Origin: JAHFUS01 sp035689115
GTDB taxonomy: Bacteria > Actinomycetota > Acidimicrobiia > Acidimicrobiales > GCA-2861595
Direction: 5' to 3'
Length of the DNA stretch: 64,000 nt
NCBI GenBank assembly: GCA_035689115.1
Contig: DASSMA010000016.1
Coordinates: 1-64,000 of the forward strand
A program made the translations under genes and the position numbers. The notes under the pieces were generated by a model. That model worked only from the letters and a program-made list of their open reading frames with translations. It was not told where the DNA came from and did not search any database. Numbering within the stretch: position 1 is the first letter of the stretch; each line of letters begins with the position of its first letter. Positions 18,774-25,645 of this stretch are shown piece after piece.

Positions 18774-19994
18774 GTGGAGCTGTTCCGGGCCCGCAACCCC
18801 CGCCGCACCGACCGCCTGGCCGACTACGAGGCGCTGCTGGCGGCCGGCGCCCACCGGTGCATCGGTGCGGCCGTGCTGGCCGGCGAGCACCGGCCCGAAC
18901 CGCCGGCCGAGGGATGGCTCAACCGGGCCGGCGGGCGCAAGAAGCGGGTGTTCACCTACCCGCCGGCCGACGAGCTGCTGTTCCGGGTGCTCAACCGGAT
19001 GCTCCAGCCGGCCGCCGCCGAGGCGGCGTCGCCCCACTGCCGGTCGTTCCTGCCGGGCGGCGGGGCCCGCTCCGCCTTCCGGGCCGTGCTGGCCGACCGG
19101 GACGCCGCTGCCAAGGCGGCCGTCCGCCTCGACGTGCGGGACTACTTCAACTCCATCGACGTGGAGGACCTGCTGGCCCGGCTGCCCGACGCCTTCGCCG
19201 GCGGCCCCGTCGGGACGCTCCTCGGCGCCGCCCTGCGGGACCGCCGGGTCGTGCGCGACGGCGCCGAGGTGGACGGCGGCCGGAAGGGCATGATGGCCGG
19301 CACACCGCTGGCGCCGCTGCTGGCCACGCTGTACCTGCGCGACGTCGACGACGAGGTGGCGGCCACCGGCGCCACCTACGCCCGCTACAGCGACGACGTG
19401 CTCGTGCTGGCCCCGCCCGACCAGGCCGCCGCCCTCGAGCGGCTGGTGCGCTCCCGGCTGGCGGAGCGGGGCCTGGCCGTCAACGAGGGCAAGTCCTCCT
19501 TCGCCCGGCCCGGCCTGCCGTGGGACTTCCTCGGCTTCCGGTTCCACGCCGGGGCCATCGGGCTGGCGCCGGCCACCGAGCGCAAGCTGAAGGCGCGGGC
19601 CACCCGCCTGGCCCGCAGCCTGCTCCGCTGGCGGGAGCGGGCCGGCGCCCCGCCCGAGCGGGCGTGCGGCGCCTTCGTGCGCCGCACCAACCTGCGGCTC
19701 TACGGCGTCCCCGCCGAGCGGGGCGACTTCTCCTGGGCCACCTGGTTCCTCCCGCTGCTCGCCCGCCCCGACGGCCTCCCGGCCCTCGACGAGCACCTGC
19801 GCCGGGAGGCGCGCTACGCCTCCACCGGCCGGCGCACCGCCGGCGCCCGGCGGCTGGTGCCCTACGAGGCGCTGGTGGAGGCCGGCCACCTTCCGCTGGT
19901 GAACGCCTACTGGGCGGTGCGCGAGGGGCGGCCCGCCTACGAGGCGCTGGTGGGCCGGCGCACCGGCCTCCGGCCGCCCGCCTCCAACGGGTAG
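18774..19994 (+). CDS. Stand-alone reverse transcriptase, unassigned class
   Basis: An RNA-directed DNA polymerase palm and fingers, about 406 aa from GTG 18774. Motif order: fingers KKRVFTYPPADELLFRVLNR; CRSFLPGGGARSAFRAV; motif A VRLDVRDYFNSID (catalytic Asp codon at 19131); motif B GMMAGTPLAPLLATLYL; motif C YARYSDDVLVLA (YSDD at 19386-19397); motif D GLAVNEGKSSF; motif E FLGFRF. A C-terminal region of about 140 aa with basic helices resembles a thumb. There is no maturase HNH domain, no integrase and no group II intron RNA. The retron NAxxH and VTG motifs are not visible. GTG 18774 has GGGAGG 5 nt upstream; TTG 18744 and ATG 18645 are in frame but the latter lies inside the structured RNA. 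It follows etfA and precedes a small hypothetical by 9 bp. Confidence 0.85.
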   Translation: MELFRARNPRRTDRLADYEALLAAGAHRCIGAAVLAGEHRPEPPAEGWLNRAGGRKKRVFTYPPADELLFRVLNRMLQPAAAEAASPHCRSFLPGGGARSAFRAVLADRDAAAKAAVRLDVRDYFNSIDVEDLLARLPDAFAGGPVGTLLGAALRDRRVVRDGAEVDGGRKGMMAGTPLAPLLATLYLRDVDDEVAATGATYARYSDDVLVLAPPDQAAALERLVRSRLAERGLAVNEGKSSFARPGLPWDFLGFRFHAGAIGLAPATERKLKARATRLARSLLRWRERAGAPPERACGAFVRRTNLRLYGVPAERGDFSWATWFLPLLARPDGLPALDEHLRREARYASTGRRTAGARRLVPYEALVEAGHLPLVNAYWAVREGRPAYEALVGRRTGLRPPASNG

Positions 19995-20003
19995 GGTCTG
20001 GCC

Positions 20004-20543
20004 GTGGGACTGCTGGACCGGGCCAAGAAGCTCGCCGAGCAGGCGCTCGACGTGGCCAAGGAGAAGGCGGAGGAGGCGCGCCGGCGGGCCGAGTCGTCCA
20101 AGCCGGTCGCCCCGCCGCCCGACGACCGCTACGGCACGCCCTACGTGCCCGGCATGTTCGGCCAGCCGGGCTGGCGCGAGCTCGACCTGGTCGACCCGGC
20201 CGGCATCCTCCTCATCGGCGAGCGCGACCGGGCCGGTATCCCCCACAGCACCAAGAGCGTGCTGCTGGAGGAGCCGTTCGGCATGGGCCGGCGGTGGACC
20301 AGCGGCGACCGTTCGGCCGGCCTGTACTACCGGCTCACCCCCGAGCAGCGGGCATGGGAGCCCCCGTCGCCGGCGCCCTACCCCGGTGTCCACGGGGCGG
20401 TCGGCGCCACCCTCGACGACGGGCGCACGGTGGTGCTCTTCGGCAACGGGCAGGTGGAGGTGGTGGTGGAGACGAGCGGCCTGGACGCCGGCACCGTCGC
20501 CGCGCTGGTGTCGAGCGCGGCCGCCGAGCTGCGGAGTTCGTGA
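20004..20543 (+). CDS. Hypothetical protein, possible partner of the RT
   Basis: A 179-aa protein I do not recognise. Residues 1-35 form a charged amphipathic helix (LLDRAKKLAEQALDVAKEKAEEARRR), then a proline-rich linker, then a compact domain with PYVPGMFGQPGWRELDLVDP, STKSVLLEEPFGMGRRWTSGDRSAGLYYRLTPEQRAWEP and a C-terminal strand-helix unit (GRTVVLFGNGQVEVVVETSG). There is no signal peptide, membrane helix or catalytic motif that I can name. GTG 20004 lies 9 bp after the RT stop, so the two are probably cotranscribed. It converges on the DivIVA-like gene with a 6-bp gap. A role with the RT is only a positional guess. Confidence 0.7.
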   Translation: MGLLDRAKKLAEQALDVAKEKAEEARRRAESSKPVAPPPDDRYGTPYVPGMFGQPGWRELDLVDPAGILLIGERDRAGIPHSTKSVLLEEPFGMGRRWTSGDRSAGLYYRLTPEQRAWEPPSPAPYPGVHGAVGATLDDGRTVVLFGNGQVEVVVETSGLDAGTVAALVSSAAAELRSS

Positions 20544-20549
20544 GGGCCG

Positions 20550-21299
20550 TCAGTCCCCGTCGGCGCCGGCCTGGTCGAGCGCCATCGAGGTGAGGTCGAT
20601 GACGCCGGCCGCCGGCCCTGCGCCGTCGTCGAGGACGGCAGCGGCCAGCCGCCGGGCCTCGGCCAGCACGGTGGCCGCCTCCTCCTCCGCCCGCCGGCGC
20701 ACCGCCTCGGCCGCCTCGGCTGCCGCCCGCAGCACCTGGGCCACCTCGTGGCCCACGGTGGCGAAGTCGACGGACGGCCGCCGGCGGGCCGCCTCGGACT
20801 CGGCCAGGCGGGCCCGCGTCCCGGCCAGCTCCCGGCGCAGGTCGGCCGCCTCCAGTTCGAGCGCCGCCCGGGCCGCCTGCTGGTTGGAGAGTTCCGCGCA
20901 GGCGTCGTCGAGCGCCGCCCTGGTGTTCTCCGCCGCCGCCTGGGCCACTCCCAGCTCGGCCTCGGCCACCACCAGCCGCTCCGAGGCCTCCGACGCCCTG
21001 CGGATCGACTCCCGGTCGGCGCGAACCTCGGCGCGGGCGGCCGACAGCAGGCGCTCGACCGCCGCCTTGGCCTCCCGGAGGTCCCGCAGCTCGGCCCGGT
21101 TGCCGACCAGCTCGGCCCGGGCGGCAGCCAGCGACCGCCCCGTCTCGCTGGCCTCGGCCATGAGCCGGTCGGCCAGCGTGGTGACGGTCTCGAGCAGTTC
21201 GTCGACCTCCTCGGGGTCGTAGCCCCGGCGGCTGCGCGTGAAGGCGCGCCGCACGATGGCCACCCGCAGCGCTGTGTCGGTGTTCTCGATGTCCGTCAC
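20550..21299 (-). CDS. DivIVA-domain coiled-coil protein
   Basis: A 249-aa protein. The N-terminal FTRSRRGYDPEEVDELLETV is the DivIVA membrane-curvature/lipid-binding signature (compare FxxxxRGYDxxEVDxFL). Residues 40-170 form a long Ala/Glu/Arg-rich coiled coil, and a second helical stretch lies at 185-225. DivIVA-family proteins of Actinobacteria organise polar growth or cell-division complexes, but the chain here lacks a second recognisable domain, so a SepIVA-like or generic role is possible. It starts at GTG 21299. Confidence 0.78.
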   Translation of the reverse strand: MTDIENTDTALRVAIVRRAFTRSRRGYDPEEVDELLETVTTLADRLMAEASETGRSLAAARAELVGNRAELRDLREAKAAVERLLSAARAEVRADRESIRRASEASERLVVAEAELGVAQAAAENTRAALDDACAELSNQQAARAALELEAADLRRELAGTRARLAESEAARRRPSVDFATVGHEVAQVLRAAAEAAEAVRRRAEEEAATVLAEARRLAAAVLDDGAGPAAGVIDLTSMALDQAGADGD

Positions 21300-21379
21300 G
21301 ACCGCGCCCCCGTCGCGCTGGCGGCCTGGCCCCCGCCAGGAGCCAACCGTACCGCTGCGGAAGGTGTCCTACAAGGGAT

Positions 21380-22087
21380 TCAGACCAATGGCCAGGGGTA
21401 CGAGCGCCGGGACTCGTCGGGGTCGGGGAAGCGCCGGCCCCGGAGCACGGCGCGGGCCCGCCGCCTGGTGGCCGCGACCTCGGCCGGGCTGAGGAGGCCG
21501 GCCAGCCCCTCGTCGCCGTCGGACCCGGCGAAGCGCTCCAGGCCGGCCAGCAGGCGCTCGGGCACCTCCTCGCCGGCGAAGTCCCAGATCACCGTGCGCA
21601 GGCCCGGTTCCTCGTGGAAGCACAGGCCGTTGTCGATGCCCCACACCCGCCCGTCCTCGCCGAGCAGGCAGTGGCCCCCCTTGCGGTCGGCGTTGTTCGC
21701 CACCAGGTCGAAGGCGCAGATCGCCCGCAGGGCGTCGTGGAGCTCCGGGCGCTCCAGCAGGGTGAAGTAGTGCTGCGAGAAGTCGGAGGGCACGAAGCGC
21801 TGGAGCGAGCCGGCGCCGAACGGCGCCTCCTCCCGCTCCACCGTCTCGGGCACCAGCCCCCACCCGAGGGCCTCCGACAGGCGGTAGGCGGCCACCTCCC
21901 GCCGGTGCAGGCCGCTCGGGAAGTCCCAGAGCGGGCGCTCCCCGCGAGCGGGCTTGTAGACGGCCGGCAGGGTGACGCCCTCGTGGCACACGTCCACGAG
22001 AAAGGTGGCGTTGGAGCTCCACGGCATGCGGCCCTGCACCTCGACCGCGCCGGAGGAGAGCACGGTGAGGACGTCGTCGAGGTCCAT
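21380..22087 (-). CDS. SCO1664-family protein (PI3/4-kinase-like fold)
   Basis: A 235-aa cytoplasmic protein. It matches the actinobacterial SCO1664 family: AVYKPARGERPLWDFPSGLHRREVAAYRLSEALGW (kinase-like nucleotide-binding N lobe), then CAFDLVANNADRKGGHCLLG and GIDNGLCFHEEP, which resemble the catalytic and metal-binding loops of PI3/4-kinase-like enzymes (DxxxxNxDR and IDNG). The biochemical function is not established as far as I know. ATG 22087 has GAGGGGGA at about 8 nt. It is last in a three-gene set with DUF3090 and a histidine phosphatase, a combination I know as conserved in Actinobacteria. Confidence 0.85.
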   Translation of the reverse strand: MDLDDVLTVLSSGAVEVQGRMPWSSNATFLVDVCHEGVTLPAVYKPARGERPLWDFPSGLHRREVAAYRLSEALGWGLVPETVEREEAPFGAGSLQRFVPSDFSQHYFTLLERPELHDALRAICAFDLVANNADRKGGHCLLGEDGRVWGIDNGLCFHEEPGLRTVIWDFAGEEVPERLLAGLERFAGSDGDEGLAGLLSPAEVAATRRRARAVLRGRRFPDPDESRRSYPWPLV

Positions 22088-22098
22088 CACTGTCCCCC

Positions 22099-22596
22099 TC
22101 AGACGAGGGGCGGACGGTGGCCGTTCGTGCGCGGGCAGTCGTGGCCGCGGGGGTCGAGCGGGTACCCGCACAGCGGGCACGGCGGCCGCCCGGCCTCCAC
22201 CAGCCGGGTGCCGTGCATGGCCAGGGCAGCGACCTGCTCGCGGGTGAGGCCGATGCGGGCCTCCGCTCCCTCCTCGCCCTCGGGCACCGCCTCCTGCACC
22301 AGCAGCACCAGGCGGTCGAGCGCCTCGTCGTAGGTGGCGCCCAGGCTGCCGACCACCCACTCGGGGTCGCTCGGCTCCTCCAGGTCCAGGTCCTCGGGCA
22401 GGTGGCCGGGGCGGGGCAGTGACTGGAGCATGGTGCCGAGGTGGGCGGCCAGCGCAGCCACCTGCACTTTCTCGACCTTGAGCGTGACCACCTCGGCACC
22501 CACCCGCGCCTGGAGCAGGAACAGCCGCTGCCCGGGCTCGCCGACGGCGCCCACCGTGATCTTGTCCACGTCGAACAGTTCGTACGACCTGCTCAC
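22099..22596 (-). CDS. DUF3090 family protein
   Basis: A 165-aa protein of the actinobacterial DUF3090 family. It begins SRSYELFDVDKITVGAVGEPGQRLFLLQAR, contains VTLKVEKVQVAALAAHL and ends with a possible zinc knuckle, PPCPLCGYPLDPRGHDCPRTNGH (Cys-x2-Cys...Cys). The C-terminal cysteines suggest a bound metal. GTG 22596 overlaps the stop of the upstream phosphatase by 4 bp, which implies coupled translation. Its function is unknown. Confidence 0.85.
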   Translation of the reverse strand: MSRSYELFDVDKITVGAVGEPGQRLFLLQARVGAEVVTLKVEKVQVAALAAHLGTMLQSLPRPGHLPEDLDLEEPSDPEWVVGSLGATYDEALDRLVLLVQEAVPEGEEGAEARIGLTREQVAALAMHGTRLVEAGRPPCPLCGYPLDPRGHDCPRTNGHRPPLV

Positions 22597-23237
22597 GACG
22601 GCCTCAGCTCGGCCAGGTCGCCCAGCGAGTTGACGGTGAGCACCATCGGCCCGCCGTCGCCGTAGGCCACCGCCGACACCGAGCACGGTGAGATCACGAT
22701 GCGCTGGAACAGGTCGAGGGGGGTGCCGCTGGCGTCGGCCACCGCCGCCTTGATGGGGTCGGCGTGGGACACGGCCACCACCGTCTGGCCGGGGTGGCGG
22801 GCCCGCAGGCGGGCCACGGTGTCGGTGACGCGCAGGTGCATCTCCTTGAACGACTCGCCGTTCGGGAACCGGAAGCCGCTCGGGTACCGCTGGACCGTGC
22901 CCCACTCCGGCTTGCGGCTCAGCTCCTTCAGCTCCGCCCCCGTCCAGTCGCCGAAGTCGCACTCCAGCAGGCCCTTCTCGGACACGACCGGCAACCCGAG
23001 GCGCCGGCCGATGGGCGCCGCCGTCTCCCGGGTGCGCTCGAGGGGGGAGGCGTAGATCGCGTCGACCTTCTTCAGCGCGGCCAGCCGCTCGGCCACACCG
23101 TCGGCCTGGGCCTTGCCGGTATCGGCGAGGTGGAGGCCGCGGGCCCGCCCCGGCAGCACCTTCCCGGTGGTGGCCGTCGTGCCGTGGCGCACGAAGAGCA
23201 CGACGGTCGCCGGGGTCGGCTTCGGGCGTCTCGGCAT
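22593..23237 (-). CDS. Histidine phosphatase-family protein (MSMEG_4193-type putative phosphomutase)
   Basis: A 214-aa member of the histidine acid phosphatase/phosphoglycerate mutase superfamily. The catalytic LFVRHGTT (His18, RHG) is followed by the acid motif YASPLERTRETAAPI and the second catalytic His in VVAVSHADPIKAAV. Insertions after residue 100 (CDFGDWTGAELKELSRKPEW) are typical of the group. It is first gene of the DUF3090/SCO1664 set and starts at ATG 23237, back to back with the uracil-DNA glycosylase 24 bp away. The substrate is unknown; association with a kinase-like protein suggests a phosphate cycle. Confidence 0.85.
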   Translation of the reverse strand: MPRRPKPTPATVVLFVRHGTTATTGKVLPGRARGLHLADTGKAQADGVAERLAALKKVDAIYASPLERTRETAAPIGRRLGLPVVSEKGLLECDFGDWTGAELKELSRKPEWGTVQRYPSGFRFPNGESFKEMHLRVTDTVARLRARHPGQTVVAVSHADPIKAAVADASGTPLDLFQRIVISPCSVSAVAYGDGGPMVLTVNSLGDLAELRPS

Positions 23238-23261
23238 CTGCCGCCAACCTACTCTCGACCG

Positions 23262-23939
23262 GTGAGCGATCCCCGGGCGGGCCTGGACGCCCTGACCGCC
23301 GAGGTCGTGGCCTGCCGGGCCTGCCCCCGCCTGGTCGCGTGGCGGGAGCGGGTGGCGGCCGAGAAGCGGGCCGCCTACGCCGGCGAGGAGTACTGGGGCC
23401 GGCCGGTGCCCGGCTTCGGCGACCCCGCCGCCACACTGCTGGTGGTGGGCCTGGCGCCGGCCGCCCACGGCGGCAACCGCACCGGCCGGGTCTTCACCGG
23501 CGACCGGTCCGGCGACTGGCTGTACGGCGCCCTCCACCGCGCCGGCTACGCCAACCAACCCACCAGCGTGTCGGCCGACGACGGCCTGGTCCTCACCGGT
23601 GCCTACGTCACCGCCGTGGTGCGCTGCGCCCCGCCCGACAACAGGCCCACGCCCCTCGAGCGCGACACCTGCGTCGGCTACCTGGAGCGGGAGATGGCCC
23701 TGCTCGCCGGCGTCCGGGCCGTGGTCGCCCTCGGTGGGTTCGCCTACGAGGCCGTGACCCGCCTCACCGCCGTCCGCCCCCGCCCCCGCTTCGCCCACGG
23801 ACTGGAGGTCCCCCTCGCCGGCGGCCGCACGCTGCTGTGCTCCTACCACCCCAGCCAGCAGAACACCTTCACCGGCCGTCTCACCGAGCCCATGCTCGAC
23901 GCCGTCTTCGCCCGCGCCCGCTCCCTTTCGAGTACATAG
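23262..23939 (+). CDS. Uracil-DNA glycosylase, family 5 (UdgB type)
   Basis: A 225-aa base-excision repair glycosylase. Motif A GLAPAAHGGNRTGRVFTGDRSGD (about 65-87) lacks the usual polar catalytic residue, as in family 5 enzymes. Motif B is SYHPSQQNTFTGRL (about 197-210). The N-terminal cysteines ACRACPRL and the Cys in VVRCAPPDNRP would ligate a [4Fe-4S] cluster. Family 5 enzymes remove uracil and deaminated bases, which matters in a very GC-rich genome. It starts at GTG 23262. Its last two codons and stop are part of a palindromic element. Confidence 0.88.
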   Translation: MSDPRAGLDALTAEVVACRACPRLVAWRERVAAEKRAAYAGEEYWGRPVPGFGDPAATLLVVGLAPAAHGGNRTGRVFTGDRSGDWLYGALHRAGYANQPTSVSADDGLVLTGAYVTAVVRCAPPDNRPTPLERDTCVGYLEREMALLAGVRAVVALGGFAYEAVTRLTAVRPRPRFAHGLEVPLAGGRTLLCSYHPSQQNTFTGRLTEPMLDAVFARARSLSST

Positions 23940-23967
23940 CGTGCGGATTCCGCACGCTATGTACTCG
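23929..23967. terminator. Perfect 18-bp palindrome supplying the udg stop codon (copy A)
   Basis: CGAGTACATAGCGTGCGG (23929-23946) and its exact complement (23950-23967) are separated by loop ATT. The left arm encodes the last residues and the TAG stop of the glycosylase gene. A near-identical palindrome with the same loop occurs at 37175-37219 at the end of the PfkB gene, so this is a dispersed unit and not an ordinary terminator arising independently. Confidence 0.75.
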
Positions 23968-23988
23968 GGACCGGCCAGACTGGGCGGG

Positions 23989-24450
23989 ATGCCGGCGCCG
24001 GAAGGGATCCTCGACCGCCTGCGGGCGACGGCGCTCGACCTCGTGTCGCTGGTGCGGGGCAGCGACGAGGCGGTACTGCGGAAGGCGCCGGCCGGCGGCG
24101 GGTGGCCGGCGGCCACGGTGGTGGCCCACCTGGCCGACGCCGAGCAGGTCCACGGCGTGCGGGCCCGGATGATGCTCACCAGCAACCGGCCGTGGCTCAC
24201 CTCCTTCGACGAGGACGGCTGGGCCGAGCGGTTCGCCCCGCTGGAGCCCGACACCAGGGAGGTCCTCCAGCGCTGGCGCGTCCTGCGGGAGGCCAACATC
24301 CGCCTGTTCGAGGCGCTCGACGACGACGAGTGGCAGCGGGAGGGCGTCCACGACACGAAGGGCACGCAGACGGTGGCCGGCCTGGCCCGCATCATGGCGG
24401 ACCACGACCGCGAGCACCTGGCCCAGATCCGGCAGGCCCTGGCGGGGTAG
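23989..24450 (+). CDS. DinB-family protein
   Basis: A 153-aa four-helix-bundle protein of the DinB/YfiT-like superfamily. The metal-binding His triad can be placed at VVAHLADAEQVHGVRARM (first His and Glu) and at MADHDREHLAQIRQAL near the C-terminus (HDxxH). Such proteins often act as thiol-dependent transferases or hydrolases, using cofactors such as mycothiol in Actinobacteria. The specific role is unknown. ATG 23989 is chosen, just beyond the palindrome; the open frame upstream reads through the palindrome and is not coding. Confidence 0.8.
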   Translation: MPAPEGILDRLRATALDLVSLVRGSDEAVLRKAPAGGGWPAATVVAHLADAEQVHGVRARMMLTSNRPWLTSFDEDGWAERFAPLEPDTREVLQRWRVLREANIRLFEALDDDEWQREGVHDTKGTQTVAGLARIMADHDREHLAQIRQALAG

Positions 24451-24476
24451 GTCCGCCGCCCCCCTAGATTGGCGGG

Positions 24477-25643
24477 GTGGCCGATGCACCTGTCCGTGAA
24501 CGCTGGACCGCCCAGTGGAAGGAGCTGTTCTCCGAGGTCGTGACCTCGGGGCTGTGCACGGGCTGCGCCGGCTGCGTGGTGGCCTGCCCGCACGACGTCC
24601 TCGGCTACGACGACAACAACGGCGTCTACAAGCCCTTCCACCTGGAGGAGGAGCTGGGGCCGGCCGACTGCACGCACGGGCAGAAGGGCTGCACGTCGTG
24701 CACCCGGGCCTGCCCCCGCTTCCGCGGCTGGGAGTCGGAGATCGACCAGCACCTCTTCGGCCGGGTGCGCCACCCCGACGAGATGGAGGGGGTGTCGAAG
24801 GACATCATCCTGGCCCGCGCCGTCGACCCCCAGATCCACGAGCGGGGCCAGGACGGCGGGCTGGTGTCGGCCATCCTGCTGTGGGCCCTCGACCACGGCT
24901 ACATCGACGCCGCCCTGGTGTCGTACCTGGAAGGCGACGGCTCCACGTGGAAGGCCATTCCCGGCGTGGCCCGCACCCGTGACGAGATCCTGGCCGCCTC
25001 CGGCAGCCGGTACACCTACTCGGCCAACACCATGGCCTACGAGGAGGCTGTGGCCCTGGGGGCGGAGAAGCTGGCCCTGGTCGGGATGAGCTGCCAGTCG
25101 TCGGTACCGCCGGCGCTGAAGGTCCGCAAGGCGGGCAAGCCGGCCCGCCGCTTCACCCTCAACATCGGCCTGCTGTGCTCCAAGACCTTCGACGACGCCA
25201 TCTTCGAGGAGCTGCTGGAGGCCAAGTACGGCCTCAAGAAGCAGGACATGGCCAAGATGAACATCAAGGGCGTGCTCCAGATCTGGATGAAGAACGGCGA
25301 CTACCACGAGGTCCCGCTCAAGGAGTGCCACGCCTGGACGCGGGAGGGCTGCAAGCTCTGCCCCGACTTCGCCGCCGAGCACGCCGACATCTCCACCGGG
25401 GGCATCGGCGCCTTCAACGACTGGACGCTCACGATCGTCCGCACCGACCTGGGCCGGGAGATCATCGTCAAGATGCTCCAGGACGGCACCATCGAGGGCC
25501 GTCCCGGCGACGACGACCCCGGCGCCATCGCCCTCTTGCGCAAGCTGTCCATCGTGAGCCGCCGGCGCTGGCCCGACACGGCCGTCCCCGACCCGAAGGT
25601 CGGCGTGCCGCCCAAGAAGCCCAAGGCACCGGCGCCCGCCTGA
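24477..25643 (+). CDS. FrhB-type coenzyme F420 hydrogenase/dehydrogenase beta-subunit family protein
   Basis: A 388-aa iron-sulfur flavoprotein. Ferredoxin-like cysteine clusters are CTGCAGCVVACP (about 27-38) and GCTSCTRACPRF (about 66-77). The central part contains the FrhB N and C signatures (QDGGLVSAILLWAL and GLLCSKTF). Conserved Cys in CKLCPDFAAEHADISTGG completes the family pattern. FrhB proteins exchange electrons between F420, flavin and partner proteins; Acidimicrobiia use F420 widely. The downstream aminopeptidase starts 2 bp after its stop. GTG 24477 is the start. The exact partner is not evident. Confidence 0.85.
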   Translation: MADAPVRERWTAQWKELFSEVVTSGLCTGCAGCVVACPHDVLGYDDNNGVYKPFHLEEELGPADCTHGQKGCTSCTRACPRFRGWESEIDQHLFGRVRHPDEMEGVSKDIILARAVDPQIHERGQDGGLVSAILLWALDHGYIDAALVSYLEGDGSTWKAIPGVARTRDEILAASGSRYTYSANTMAYEEAVALGAEKLALVGMSCQSSVPPALKVRKAGKPARRFTLNIGLLCSKTFDDAIFEELLEAKYGLKKQDMAKMNIKGVLQIWMKNGDYHEVPLKECHAWTREGCKLCPDFAAEHADISTGGIGAFNDWTLTIVRTDLGREIIVKMLQDGTIEGRPGDDDPGAIALLRKLSIVSRRRWPDTAVPDPKVGVPPKKPKAPAPA

Positions 25644-25645
25644 CC

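Noticed and set aside
18582..19994. Canonical retron
   Set aside because: The RNA-before-RT layout fits, but the RT shows no NAxxH or VTG motif and no clear branching-G context after the left arm, so I do not assign it to retrons.
18582..20543. Diversity-generating retroelement
   Set aside because: I looked for a template/variable repeat pair with adenine-specific differences near the RT and saw none, and no variable-protein fold is next to it. It cannot be excluded beyond the window.
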